The notes: generated from the letters alone by a model not told the origin. A stretch of 64,000 bases of DNA from JACCVG01 sp963790245 (GCA_963790245.1 CAWBNP010000002.1:434001-498000), one strand, 5' to 3'; positions 1-9,533 are shown, numbered from the stretch's first letter. Numbers and translations are program-made.

Positions 1-525
1 GAGCGGCTTACCGACGAGCGTCGAACGGCCGACGACGACAGCATCGGCGCCGCTCAACTCGGTCCCGACTCGGTCGAGCAGCTCGATCACTCCGGCCGGG
101 GTGCACGGCACGAGTCCCGGGCGTCCCTGCATCAGCAGCCCCGCGTTGGTCGGCGTCAGGCCGTCGACGTCCTTGGCGGGATCGATCAGCGCCGTCATTT
201 CCGGGCCGTCGAGATGATCGGGCAGCGGCAGCTGGAGCAGGATCCCGTGGACGGCGGGGTCGATGTTGAGGCCAGCGATCAGGGCGCTCAACTCGGCCGC
301 AGTGGTGTTGGTCGGCAACTCGTGATGGATCGACGCCATGCCGGCCGCCTCGCAGTCCTTGCGCTTCATCCGCACGTAGACATGCGAGGCGGGATCGTCG
401 CCGATCAGGATCGTCGCGAGTCCCGGCCGCTCGGCACTCGTCCCGGCCAGCTCGGCGACTCCGGCGGCGACGCGCTCGCGGACCTCGGACGCGACGAGAT
501 TGCCGTCGATCAGACAGGCCGCCAT
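1..525 (-). CDS. folD: FolD, methylene-THF dehydrogenase/cyclohydrolase (3' end beyond window)
   Basis: Bifunctional cytosolic enzyme interconverting 5,10-methylene-THF and 10-formyl-THF for purine and formyl-Met supply. About 175 codons are visible; the C-terminal part of the NADP domain lies off the left edge. Family signatures are the Y-x-x-x-K segment YVRMKRKDCE (catalytic Lys), ILLQLPLP, KDVDGLTP, and the dinucleotide-binding VVVGRSTLVGKPL at the very edge. The ATG at 525-523 gives the usual short N-terminus (MAACLIDGNLVASEV) and sits 4 nt after the pcrA stop, so the two genes are probably co-transcribed. No frame break is seen in the visible part. Confidence 0.95.
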   Translation of the reverse strand, partial: MAACLIDGNLVASEVRERVAAGVAELAGTSAERPGLATILIGDDPASHVYVRMKRKDCEAAGMASIHHELPTNTTAAELSALIAGLNIDPAVHGILLQLPLPDHLDGPEMTALIDPAKDVDGLTPTNAGLLMQGRPGLVPCTPAGVIELLDRVGTELSGADAVVVGRSTLVGKPL

Positions 526-529
526 CGCC

Positions 530-2729
530 TCACCTCTTTTTGAGCGGGGCGTAGTCGACCATCAGCCGGCGCTCGGAACCGTCGCCCGCGAACCGGACCA
601 TCACGACACCGCTGCCGTCGGTCCCCGTCACCACTCCGTCGCCGAGCGTCGCGTGGACGACGTCGTCGCCGAGCGAGAAGCCGGCGCCCGTCGGCACCGC
701 CGGTGATCCGTCCCCCCAGGTGGTGGCCGACGCACCGGGCTGCTCGTCGAGCTCACGGTCGGTCAGCTGCGACCGGAATCTCGCCGAGGAAGCGGCTCGG
801 GAGGTTCCAGTCCCTACCGCCGAACAGGCTTCGGGTTCGCGCGATAGGTGACATACAAACGCTCCCGCGCGCGGGTGATGCCGACGTAGCAGAGCCGTCG
901 CTCCTCCTCGAGGTCGCCCTCCTCGATCGAACGCATGTGCGGGAAGACGCCGTCTTCCATCCCGATCATGAAGACGACCGGGTACTCGAGCCCCTTCGCG
1001 TTGTGGAGCGTCATCAGCGTGACGATGCCCTCGTCGTCGTCGATCGCGTCCTGAGCCGGAGAACAGCGCGATCTGCTGGAGGAACTCCTCGATCGAGGGC
1101 TGCTCCCCCTCGTCGGCCCCGCCGACGGTGTCGTACTCGCGCGCCACCCCGACGAGCTCGGCGAGGTTCTCGAGCCGACCCTCGGCCTCGATCGTTCGCT
1201 CGGCCCTCAGGGCCTCCAGGTAGCCGGTCTCCTCGAGCAGCTCGTCGAGCAGATCGCCGACCTTGGCCTGACTCAACGCGCTCGCGCAGCCGCTCCATGA
1301 CCGACATGAAGCGACCGATCGACTTGACCGCCGCCGCGCCGAGCGCGGGGATCTCCTCCGGCTTGGCCGCGATCGACCAGATGTCCTCACCGAGCGTGTT
1401 GGCGTAGGCGATCACGCGCGACTGGCTGGTGTCGCCGATCCCGCGGCGCGGCGAGTTGACGATCCGTTGGAAGCTGACCGCGTCGCTCGGGTTGACCAGC
1501 CAGGTGAGATACGCGAGCGCGTCCTTGATCTCGGCGCGCTCGTAGAAGCGTGGTGCCGCCGATGATCTGGTAGCCGACGCCGTAGCGGACGAGCGTGTCC
1601 TCCAGCACCCGGCTCTGCGCGTTGGTCCGGTAGAAGACTGCGACCTCGTCGCGCGAGCGCCCCTCGGACGACGAGCCGGTCGATCTCGCCCGCCACGAAA
1701 CGCGCCTCGGCGTGCTCGTCCTCGAGCTCGCGTACAGCGACCGGATCGCCATCGCCCGCATCAGTCCAGAGCGCCTTGGTCTTGCGGTTGCGGTTGTTGG
1801 CGACGACCGCGTTGGCGGCCGACAGGATCGTCTGGGTCGAGCGGTAGTTCTGCTCCAGCTTGATCACCTGCGCGTCGGGAAAGTCATCCTCGAAGTCGAG
1901 GATGTTGCGGATGTCCGCGCCACGGAAGCCATAGACCGACTGATCGTCGTCGCCGACGACCGCCAGGTTGCGGTGCTCGCCGGCGAGCAGGCCGCAGCCA
2001 GCGGTACTGGGCGCGGTTGGTGTCCTGGTACTCGTCGACCAGGATCTGCTGGAAGGCGTGCTGGTAGCGCTCGAGCACCGAGCGGGAACAGCTCGAGCAG
2101 GTTGACGCAGCGCATCAGCAGGTCGTCGAAGTCCATCGCGTTCATCTGGTGGATCCGCTGCTCGTAGAGCTCGTAGACATCGGCGGTCGTCTGCTCGAAG
2201 AACGAGCCGATCTGCTCGCGGTAGGCCGAGGCGTCCTTGAGCATGTTCTTGGCGTCGGAGATCTGGCGCTGGATGCCACGCGGCGAGAACCGCTTCGGAT
2301 CGATGTCGAGCGCGTCGACGCACTGCTTGATCAGCCGTAGCGAGTCGGGCTGGTCATAGATCGTGAAGCCGCGCGTGTAGCCGAGCCGCTCGCCGTCGGC
2401 GCGCAGCATCCGTGCGCAGGCGGAGTGGAAGGTCATGACCCACATCAGCCTCGCCCGCGGCCCGACGAGCATCGCGCGACCCGCTCGCGCATCTCCGCGC
2501 GGCCTTGTTGGTGAAGGTGATGGCGAGGATCTCGCTCGGCCGGGCGCGTCCTGAGTGCACCAGCTGCGCCATCCGCCGTGTGAGCACGGCGGTCTTGCCC
2601 GACCCCGCGCCGGCCAGGATCAGCAGCGGTCCGGAGCCGTGCAGGACCGCCTCGCGCTGGGGCTCGTTGAGCCCTTCGAGCAGATCGGACGGTCGGGTTC
2701 TCCTCGGTGGAAATGGTCATCTGCGCCAT
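530..2729 (-). CDS. pcrA: PcrA/UvrD-type superfamily 1 DNA helicase (frame-broken in this sequence)
   Basis: ATP-dependent 3'-5' DNA helicase for repair and replication restart. Pieces in all three frames together give a full-length UvrD/PcrA: N-terminal [12 protein letters not shown] (Q motif), Walker [26 protein letters not shown], Walker [46 protein letters not shown], and motif [17 protein letters not shown]. The C-terminus ends [13 protein letters not shown], resembling the Tudor-like tail of PcrA. The chosen start is ATG 2729 (MAQMTIST). About ten single-base frame breaks occur; for example near 2497 one G is missing from the codons for AREMRER. Since similarity continues across each break, these look like sequence errors rather than gene decay. 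Confidence 0.9.
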
Positions 2730-2768
2730 CTGAGATCCAGCATAGGGATGCACTGGGATGCTTCCGCG

Positions 2769-3652
2769 ATGAGCGAGCTGCCCGACGCGTCCGCGCCGAG
2801 TGCGCCCGGATCGCCGCGAGCGCCGGGTCCGTTGTCGATCGACTTCGACCGGCTGCCGACCGTCGCACCGGGGCCGCCGCCGACCCTCGACCCGGAGCGC
2901 CACTTCCTCGAGGGCACCCGCGAGGACGTCGCCGCCTACCTGCTGACGCTCGGGCACGATCAACTTCGGCTCCGGCTGGTTCCCGACACTGCGCAAGCGG
3001 CCGGGGTGTTCGGGCTACTTCACGATCGCGTGGGCGCTGACGGATCGCTTCCGAGCCGACGGTTCCTGGAGCCCGGCGGAGCTACGGGAGCTCGCCGGCG
3101 ACGACCTGGCCGCCGTCCTCGGACAGGACCGCGGGCACGAGCTCGTCGACCTCTACGCCCGAGCACTGCGCGAGCTCGGCGACTTCCTCGGTGACCGACG
3201 GCCGATCGATCGTGATCGAAGCCGCCGATGGATCAGCCGAGGCGCTCTCCCAATCGCTCGCCGATGGTCTTCCGACGTTCGAGGATCACCGGCTTCTGGA
3301 AGCGCGCCCAGATCATCCCGGCTGACCTCGCCCTCGCCGGTGTCGCGAGCTTCGCCGACCTCGACCGGCTGACGATCTTCGCCGACAACCTCGTGCCCCA
3401 CGTGCTGAGGGTCGACGGGGTGCTCGTCTACGAGCCGGACCTCGTCGACCCGGATCGATGCCGGGAGAGCTCCTGCCCCCGGGACGCGAGGAGCAGCGAG
3501 ATCCGCGCCTGCGCCGTTCACGCCTGCGGGCAGATCGCCGAGCGGTTCAGGGTCAGCGAGCCCGACGCTCGACAACTGGCTCTGGAACCGCGGGCAGGAG
3601 CCGCGACTACAAGGCGGTCCCGCGCCACCGCACCCGGACGACCGCCTATTAG
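2769..3652 (+). CDS. Queuosine-salvage family protein (DUF2419 / Qng1-like), frame-broken
   Basis: Resembles the DUF2419 family, whose characterised members (Qng1) release queuine from queuosine nucleotides for salvage into tRNA. Reassembling the frames gives HFLEGTREDVAAYLLTL, TINFGSGWFPTL, GYFTIAWALTDRFRADG, FWKRAQIIPADLALAG, LDRLTIFADNLVPHVLRVDG, VLVYEPDL, EIRACAVHACGQIAERF, LDNWLW and the C-terminal YKAVPRHRTRTTAY. The FADNLVP segment and the final HRTRTTAY are typical of the family. About 290 residues, near the usual length. The start is ATG 2769, only 39 bp from the divergent pcrA start. Four or five frame breaks (about 2950, 3210, 3295, 3455, 3570) fit sequencing error. Family assignment is confident; activity in this organism is inferred. 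Confidence 0.8.
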
Positions 3653-4391
3653 CTAGCCCGCAGCCGGGTCGGAGCCCCGCGGACGGAGCGGCCGCACCTC
3701 GGCCCGGCGCTGGGGCTCGCGGCCGGTCGAATCGGCCAACTCGGACTCGAGCTCCTCGACGCGACGGGACAGCTCCCGGATCGCGTCGGCTACAGGGTCG
3801 GGCAGGTGCGCCCAGTCGGCATCCGGCCCATCCGGCCGCTCACCGTCGACCCGCACCGGATGTCCGGGGTTGCCGACGACGGTCGAGTTCGAGGGCACGT
3901 CGCTGATCACGACGGAGTTCGCCCCGATCTTCGACCCGCGGCCGATCCGGATCGGCCCGAGCAGCTTCGCTCCGGATCCGACGACCACGTCGTCCTCGAC
4001 GGTCGGGTGGCGCTTGCCGCGGGCGAAACCCGTCCCTCCGAGCGTGACGCCCTGGTACAGCGTGACGTTGTCGCCGAGCTCGGCGGTCTCTCCGATCACG
4101 ACCCCCGACCCGTGGTCGATGAACAGCCCCTCGCCGATCCGCGCAGCGGGATGGATCTCGACACCGGTCAGCGCGCGCTGAGCCGCTCATCAGCACGTGC
4201 GGAAGGACGGGAATCCCGGACTCGTGAAGCGCGTGCGCGATCCGATGGGTCAGGAGGGCGTGCACCCCGCTGTAGGTGAGCAGGATCTCGAGGCGGCCGA
4301 TGCCGCGCGCGGCGGGATCGCGGTCCTGCGCGGCGGTCAGGTCCTCGCGCAGCTCGCGCGTGACACGCGTAAGGGTTCCCAGCCCGAACAT
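3653..4391 (-). CDS. cysE: Serine O-acetyltransferase CysE
   Basis: Transfers acetyl from acetyl-CoA to L-serine, giving O-acetylserine for CysK. The N-terminal helical part ([18 protein letters not shown] to [13 protein letters not shown]) is followed by a left-handed beta-helix with hexapeptide repeats: [60 protein letters not shown]. The catalytic His-containing IDHGSGV and KRHPT segments are present. One frame break near 4180 separates the N-terminal helices from the hexapeptide domain. The start ATG 4391 lies inside the 3' end of the upstream moeB-like gene. The stop abuts the convergent queuosine-salvage gene (TAG followed directly by CTA). Confidence 0.92.
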
Positions 4392-5170
4392 CTCAGCGAT
4401 TGTGGCGCATCGCCGGCGTTGCTCGCCGGCGCTCCGCAGTCGGCGCAGTCGGGTCGCCGCGCCGTGCCGACTCGCAGCTGGGACATCGTCGTGCCGTCGA
4501 GCGTGAGGATCGTGTCGAGCAGCGGTTCTCCCACTCCGGCGACGAGCTTGAGCGCCTCGAGCGCCTGCACCGAGGCGATGACTCCCGCCATCGGCCCGAG
4601 GATCCCGGTCTCGGCGCAGCTGCGCGCGTCGGCGGCGGCCGTCGGGAACGCGCAGCGGTAACAGGCCGAGCGGCCCGGCAGGATGCTGAAGACGAGTCCC
4701 TGGAAACCAGCGACCCCGCCCTCGACCAGCGGCACACCCTCCGTGCAGCACCCCTTGTTTACCGCGTAGCGGGAGTTGAACGAATCCGTGCAATCGACGA
4801 CGACGGCCGCGCCCGCAACGATCGCCTGGGCGTTCGCCTCCTCGAGTCGCACCGGGTAGGGCTCTGCGACGACATCGGGGTTGAGCGCGCCGAGCCGACG
4901 GGCAAGCACCCCAGCCTTGGCCTGCCCGAGATCGGCGGTCCCGTAGAGCGGCTGCCGGGCGAGGTTCGAGAGTTCGACGGCATCGTCGTCGACGATCCCG
5001 AGCCGGCCGAACCCGGCGCCCGCCAGGTACGCCGCCACGATCGTCCCGAGCGCGCCGGCGCCGACGATGATCGCCGCGGCCTCGCCGACGGCTTCCTGCT
5101 GCTCGGCGCCCCAATCGGCGAGCACCAGTTGGCGGGCGTAGCGCTCGAGTTGTTCGTCGGTCAGGGTCAC
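4337..5170 (-). CDS. MoeB/ThiF-type ubiquitin-like protein activating enzyme
   Basis: E1-like adenylyltransferase that activates the C-terminal Gly of a ThiS/MoaD/CysO-like sulfur carrier. Visible are the nucleotide-binding IIVGAGALGTIVAAYLAGAG, DDDAVELSNLARQ, DCTDSFNSRYAVNKGC, two Cys-X2-Cys zinc pairs (CYRC and CADC) and a ThiF-like SCAETGILGP cysteine. There is no C-terminal rhodanese domain, unlike mycobacterial MoeZ. It starts with GTG at 5170, 3 nt after the cysK stop, and overlaps the cysE start, so the cluster suggests sulfur delivery linked to cysteine synthesis. The true stop may be at 4393 if one base is wrong, because the last 18 codons look unlike the family. Molybdopterin or thiamin synthesis cannot be excluded; no carrier-protein gene is seen here. 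Confidence 0.85.
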   Translation of the reverse strand: MTLTDEQLERYARQLVLADWGAEQQEAVGEAAAIIVGAGALGTIVAAYLAGAGFGRLGIVDDDAVELSNLARQPLYGTADLGQAKAGVLARRLGALNPDVVAEPYPVRLEEANAQAIVAGAAVVVDCTDSFNSRYAVNKGCCTEGVPLVEGGVAGFQGLVFSILPGRSACYRCAFPTAAADARSCAETGILGPMAGVIASVQALEALKLVAGVGEPLLDTILTLDGTTMSQLRVGTARRPDCADCGAPASNAGDAPQSLRCSGWEPLRVSRASCART

Positions 5171-5173
5171 CGC

Positions 5174-6125
5174 TCAGCGCGGAACGAAGAATGGGGCCGA
5201 GACGTAGCGCTCGCCGGAGTCGGGAAGGATCACGACGATGTTGGCGCCCTCCGACTCCGGTCGCTCGGCGACCTGCAGCGCGGCTGCGAGCGCAGCGCCG
5301 CATGACATTCCGGCCAGTACGCCCTCGGTACGGGTGATCCGCCAGGCGGTCTCGATCGCCTCCTCGTCGTCGACCGCGATGATCTCGTCGACGACCCGAC
5401 GGTCGAACACCGCCGGAACGAAGCCGGCGCCCATCCCCTGGATCTTGTGTGGCCCCGGCCGGCCGCCCGAGAGCACGGCCGACGCCGAGGGCTCGACGGC
5501 CACGACCCGCAGGCCGGGCTTCAGCTCCTTGAGCCGACCGCCGGCGCCCGTGACCGTCCCCCCGGTCCCGACGCCCGCAACGAGCGACGTCGACTTCGCC
5601 TGCGGTATCGCGCCAGATCTCCTCCGCCGTCGTCCGCCGATGGACCTCGGGGTTCGCCGGGTTTGAGAACTGGTCCGGGCGGTAGGCGTCTCCCCCACGC
5701 CGCTCGGCGATCTCGCAGGCGGCGGCGACGGCCTCGTCCATCCCGCCCATCGATTCGATGATCTGTACCTCGGCGCCGAAAAGCCGCAGCAGGGTCTCCC
5801 GCTCGCGACTCATGCCCGCCGGGATGGTCAGCACGAGCTCGTAGCCGCGCGCCGCGCAGACGAACGCGAGCGCGATGCCCGTGTTGCCCGAGGTCGCCTC
5901 GACGATCGTCGTGCGGCCGGGCTCGATCCGGCCCTCGGCCTCCGCGGCGTCGATCATCGCCACGCCGATCCGGTCCTTGACGCTGCCGGCCGGGTTGTAG
6001 GCCTCGAGCTTGGCGATCAGCTGGGCTCTGCATTCGGGCGCGAACCGGTCCAGCGCCAGCATCGGGGTGCCCCCGACGAGCGCCGAGAGGTTGTTCGGGA
6101 TGCCGTCGATCCGCGGTGCTGGCAC
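5174..6125 (-). CDS. cysK: Cysteine synthase A (O-acetylserine sulfhydrylase)
   Basis: PLP enzyme making L-cysteine from O-acetylserine and sulfide. Signatures are [13 protein letters not shown], the PLP-lysine motif [12 protein letters not shown], the substrate-binding loop [13 protein letters not shown], and the phosphate-binding [12 protein letters not shown]. The C-terminus [18 protein letters not shown] is also typical. About 317 residues, normal length. It starts with GTG 6125 ([13 protein letters not shown]). A single frame break near 5580 splits EVDV from VAGVGTGG; one surplus G explains it. First gene of the leftward cysK-moeB-cysE cluster, divergent from the SnoaL gene. A neighbouring Rrf2 regulator (7584-7985) may act on it. 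Confidence 0.95.
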
Positions 6126-6172
6126 CAGGCCAGACTAGATGGAGTGCCTCCGATGTAGTACCTACTCCCGTG

Positions 6173-6580
6173 ATGTCGCAGGAGAACGTCCAAATCGTAC
6201 GACGGCTGTACGAGCGGTGGAACGGGCCTGGCCCGCCGGAGACGTTGCTTACGTTCCTCGCGCCGGACGTCGAGTACGTGAACCCTTCGAACGCCGTAGA
6301 GACCGGAATTCGCCGTGGACACGCGGGCATGCTGGCGGCCTTCGCGAGCCTGGATGCGGCCTTCGACGAGTACCGGCACGAGCCGGAAGAGTTGATCGAG
6401 CTGGGCGATCGCGTCCTTGCCTGGGTGATATTCCGTGCCCGCGCGACGACCGGCGGGCTCAGTTACGAACAGGCCGAAGCGCATATCTGGACGGTTCGCG
6501 ACGGCCTGATCACCCGTCTGGAATGGTTCCACGACCGGGCCGCGGCGCTCGAGGCGGCCGGCCTGTCGGAGAACGGGTAG
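6173..6580 (+). CDS. SnoaL-like (NTF2-fold) protein
   Basis: Small alpha+beta barrel protein of the SnoaL/nuclear-transport-factor-2 superfamily; substrate and activity are unknown. It begins MSQENVQIVRRLYERW and ends AALEAAGLSENG; the MS-x-ENV start and GLSE ending are shared with two further genes at 36653 and 37064. Aromatic core segments (VEYVNPSN, IWTVRDGLITRLEWFHD) fit the fold. The ATG at 6173 is preferred over the upstream in-frame start because it matches the paralogs. It lies between the divergent cysK gene and a convergent nitrilase. Confidence 0.8.
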   Translation: MSQENVQIVRRLYERWNGPGPPETLLTFLAPDVEYVNPSNAVETGIRRGHAGMLAAFASLDAAFDEYRHEPEELIELGDRVLAWVIFRARATTGGLSYEQAEAHIWTVRDGLITRLEWFHDRAAALEAAGLSENG

Positions 6581-6591
6581 GCCCCCGTCGC

Positions 6592-7542
6592 TCAGGTGGC
6601 GTCGGTAACGGCTTGGGCGCCGAGGCCATCCGCCGTCGGGAAATCCGGGCCGGCGGTCAGCACATCGTCACGCGAGTAGTGGCCGACCGCGTCGAAGATG
6701 CGCTTTGCGTGGAGCCCGAGCCGCAGATCGCAGTCGTAGAGGAGCATGCCTTCCTCGCCGTAGAGCGGCCCGGCGACGATCTCGCCCCAGGTCGGCTCGA
6801 TGATCACGACACCGCCGTTGCCGAAGACCTCCCGGTCGGGCAGCTCGAGCGGGAAATCAGCCGGAAACGCGCTGCGCGGAATGTACTGAGGGACCGAGAC
6901 GACGAACGCACCGGACTCGATCGCGAGCGCTCGCATCTGGGCGATCCACCCGTCGGAATCATCGGCGGTCGGCGCGGCCCAGATCTGTGGGCCCTGGCGG
7001 TAAACGGTGTGGCGGGCGATCGGCATCCGGTTCTCCCAGCAGATCAACCCGCCAATCCGGCCGCACGCGGTATCGACCGCCAGCAGATCATCGCCGCGCC
7101 CGATCCCGTGGAACAGGCGCTCGTGCTGCGTGGGCATCAGCTTCCTGTGCTTGTGCAACAGACCTTCGGGGCCGATCCAGAGCATCGTGTTGTAGAGCGT
7201 CCCGGGCCGCTCTGACTCCCGCTCGTTGACTCCGATGACCGCGTGGATCCCGAGCGATCGGCATGCCGCTGCGAGCTCGTCCACAAGTGGGCCGGGGACG
7301 TCCACCGAGCTCATCCACATCCGTTCCCAGAGCTCGTCGCAGCCGCCAAATGCCGCGGCCCGTTGCGCCCAGGCATTCGACGGGTAGAGCGACACGAACG
7401 TTTCGGGCAGCACGGCGAGTTCCGCTCCTGCGCTAGCCGCCTCGCCGAGCAGTCCGACCGCCTTCGCGACCGTCGCCTCGGAATCGAGGATCACGGGCGT
7501 CGCCTGGACCGCGGCGACACGGATCGTGCGAAGAACAATCAC
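6592..7542 (-). CDS. Nitrilase-family carbon-nitrogen hydrolase
   Basis: Thiol hydrolase of the nitrilase/cyanide hydratase branch, 316 residues. The catalytic triad is in place: Glu47 (LAVLPETFVSLYP), Lys134 (LHKHRKLMPTQHERLFHG) and Cys168 (GGLICWENRMPIAR). CWENRMP and the conserved MWMSSVDVPG region favour a true nitrilase (nitrile to acid plus ammonia) over an amidase, though the substrate cannot be named from sequence. It converges on the SnoaL gene with 11 bp between stops. Intact, no frame break. Confidence 0.9.
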   Translation of the reverse strand: MIVLRTIRVAAVQATPVILDSEATVAKAVGLLGEAASAGAELAVLPETFVSLYPSNAWAQRAAAFGGCDELWERMWMSSVDVPGPLVDELAAACRSLGIHAVIGVNERESERPGTLYNTMLWIGPEGLLHKHRKLMPTQHERLFHGIGRGDDLLAVDTACGRIGGLICWENRMPIARHTVYRQGPQIWAAPTADDSDGWIAQMRALAIESGAFVVSVPQYIPRSAFPADFPLELPDREVFGNGGVVIIEPTWGEIVAGPLYGEEGMLLYDCDLRLGLHAKRIFDAVGHYSRDDVLTAGPDFPTADGLGAQAVTDAT

Positions 7543-7583
7543 GGGCGCATTCTACGCCCGGGGCGGCGCGCGCTCAACAAGTC

Positions 7584-7985
7584 CTAGATGTAATACATCG
7601 AGCGCCCTGCGGCAGCGGCCTCCCGCTCGGCGACCTCGGCGATCGTCGTCCGCGCGAGCACGCTGCGGGCGGCCTCGACGGCCTCGACCCAGAGCGGGCC
7701 GGCCGAGGCGGCGTCGGCCGCGAGGTCGCCCTCCAGCAACTCCACGATCTCGAGCACCGTGACTTCGGCGGGCGCACGGACGAAGCTGTAACCGCCTTTG
7801 ACCCCGCGCTGGGACTGCAGCACGCCGGCGCGCCGGAGCGTCGCGAAGACGCCCTCGAGGAACTGAACGGAGATCCCGCGTGCGCGAGCCAGCTCACCGA
7901 TCGAGACCGGTTCAGACCCGCCGCGGCGCGCGAGCTCGGCGAGCGCTCGCAGCGCCTGCGGTGACTTGGTGGTGATCGCGAGCAT
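7584..7985 (-). CDS. Rrf2-family transcription regulator without Fe-S cysteines
   Basis: Winged-helix DNA-binding regulator of 133 residues. The N-terminal ITTKSPQALRALAELARR, recognition helix region SIGELARARGISVQFLEGVF and wing GVKGGYSFVRAP match Rrf2. The three cysteines that bind an Fe-S cluster in IscR/NsrR are absent (the protein has no Cys). It ends GRSMYYI, like CymR-type members that control cysteine metabolism in Firmicutes. With cysK 1.5 kb away, a cysteine-regulon role is a reasonable inference, not shown. Divergent from VanZ with only 21 bp between starts, where an operator could lie. Confidence 0.85.
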   Translation of the reverse strand: MLAITTKSPQALRALAELARRGGSEPVSIGELARARGISVQFLEGVFATLRRAGVLQSQRGVKGGYSFVRAPAEVTVLEIVELLEGDLAADAASAGPLWVEAVEAARSVLARTTIAEVAEREAAAAGRSMYYI

Positions 7986-8006
7986 CGGCCGCTTTAGGTT
8001 AGGGGC

Positions 8007-8393
8007 ATGAACCGCCTCGGGTCGATCGCGCGGGCTTGCGAGCCGTGGCTCTGGCCGCTGCTCCTGATGGCCGCGATCTTCGCGCTCTCAGCACAGCGCG
8101 ACCTGACAACGGGGCTCGGCGCACTCGACCTGATCGCGCGCAAGATCGCCCACGCGTTCGAATTCGGCCTGCTGTTCGCGCTCTGGGACAGGGCGCTGCG
8201 CACGGCCCTCGATCCGCGCCGCGCACTTCCGATCGCCGTAGCGATCGCGCTCGTCTACGCCGGTCTCGACGAGTGGCACCAGACGTTCGTCTCGGGCCGC
8301 GTCGGGTCGCCGCTGGACGTCGCGATCGACGCGATCGGAATCGCGGTCGCGGTGCTGCTGACCAATCGCCTTACAACCAGCCGCGCTCGGTAG
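8007..8393 (+). CDS. VanZ-family membrane protein
   Basis: Small integral membrane protein of 128 residues with about four hydrophobic segments (for example PLLLMAAIFALSA, AHAFEFGLLFALW, LPIAVAIALVYAGLDE and the C-terminal AIGIAVAVLLTN). The signature DEWHQTFVSGRVGSPLDVAI is the hallmark of the VanZ family, named after the teicoplanin-resistance accessory protein; most chromosomal members have no known role and this one need not concern glycopeptides. ATG 8007 is preceded by AGGGG. The 3' end overlaps the convergent HDOD-LuxR gene by 23 bp. Confidence 0.85.
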   Translation: MNRLGSIARACEPWLWPLLLMAAIFALSAQRDLTTGLGALDLIARKIAHAFEFGLLFALWDRALRTALDPRRALPIAVAIALVYAGLDEWHQTFVSGRVGSPLDVAIDAIGIAVAVLLTNRLTTSRAR

Positions 8394-9442
8394 CCATCAA
8401 GACGGCCTGGGCGCGATCGACGGCGCCGATCTTGCCGTAGATGTTGTGCAGGTGAGTGCGGACGGTGCTGGTCGAGAGACCGAGCTCCGCGGCGATCTGC
8501 TTGTAGACCTTGCCCTCGGCGAGCACCCTCAGGATCTGGACCTCGCGCGCCGAGAGCGGGCAGGGCTCGGGGCGACGGCGGCCGCTGGCGGCGCCGTAGG
8601 GCAAGCTCGTACATGATCGCGCGCAGCGCCGGGGCCTCGAGGCCGAGCGCACGGGCGACGCCAAGCAGCCGGCCGGGCTCGACCGCCCGCTCCTGAGCGT
8701 GGTGGGCGAGCATGTCGGCGAGGCGGATGATCGCGGCCGCGCCCTGGGCGTCGTCGGAGTGGTGACGTTCAATTGCACGACCGAGAGCCGGCGGCAGCCC
8801 CCAGCGGCGGGCGAGGACGCCACCGACGACGGCGTGATCGACCCCGAGCTCACGGCGCTCGCGCATCACCCGCTCCTCGGGCGTACGGGCGCCGCGATGG
8901 ATCTGCTCGGGATAGCCGGGATAGGCGTGCGTCAGGACGAGTTTGCCAACGTCGTGAAGCAGGGCGGCGACGATCAGCGAGTCGCGGTCCTCCCAGCCGA
9001 TCTCACGGGCGACGCGCTCGGTCGCACGCTGGGTGGCAACGGCATGGAGGCGGAATCGCTCGGGAGCGGTGTCCCAGGCGGCGGTGCGCTCGAAGAAGTC
9101 GAAAACGGCAGTCCGCATCGTCAGCGTTTCGACGCCAGCCGGACCGAGCACCTCGACCGCGGCGGGGATCGTCCCGATCTGGCCTGCGCGGGGGCCGGCA
9201 CGGTTGGCAAGTCTGAGGACGGCGATCGCGAGCGCTACGTCGGACTCGACCGCGGCGATCACATCACCGTTGGACGCGTGCTCGTCGCGCACGAGGCGCA
9301 GCAAGCGGTTGCGCGGCTCGGCTAGCGCCGGAAAGTCCTCGAGCGCTTCGAAGGCGGCAGTCAGCCGCTGGCCATGGCCCTGTGCGCGGCCGGGTCCGGC
9401 CTCGGCGCGGGGCGCCGGAGTGGCTCTTTCTGCTGCTTCCAA
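8371..9442 (-). CDS. HDOD-domain protein with C-terminal LuxR-type helix-turn-helix (one frame break)
   Basis: Residues about 25-270 form an HDOD/HD-type signalling domain (FPALAEPRNRLLRLV, DVALAIAVLRLANRAG, LLHDVGKLVLTHAYPGYPEQ). After a frame break near 8606 the next frame encodes a LuxR HTH: LSAREVQILRVLAEGKVYKQ, IAAELGLSTSTVRTHLHNIY, GKIGAVDRAQAVLMATERGW. A one-base correction fuses both into about 357 residues. The start is TTG 9442, with weak support. It follows gltX in the same direction by about 90 bp. Likely a signal-responsive transcription regulator; the ligand is unknown and catalytic activity of the HD part is uncertain. Confidence 0.75.
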
Positions 9443-9533
9443 GGGGCTGAGCTCCTTCTGGGCCGGGGGTGGCCGAACGTGGGACCGCTCTCCCGTCCTA
9501 CATCGACCGTTCGGCCAGAAGCTTTAGCGATGC

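Noticed and set aside
530..2729. Several separate helicase-fragment genes or a pseudogene
   Set aside because: The fragments form one continuous UvrD/PcrA sequence with no missing motif; breaks fit single-base errors as in neighbouring essential genes.
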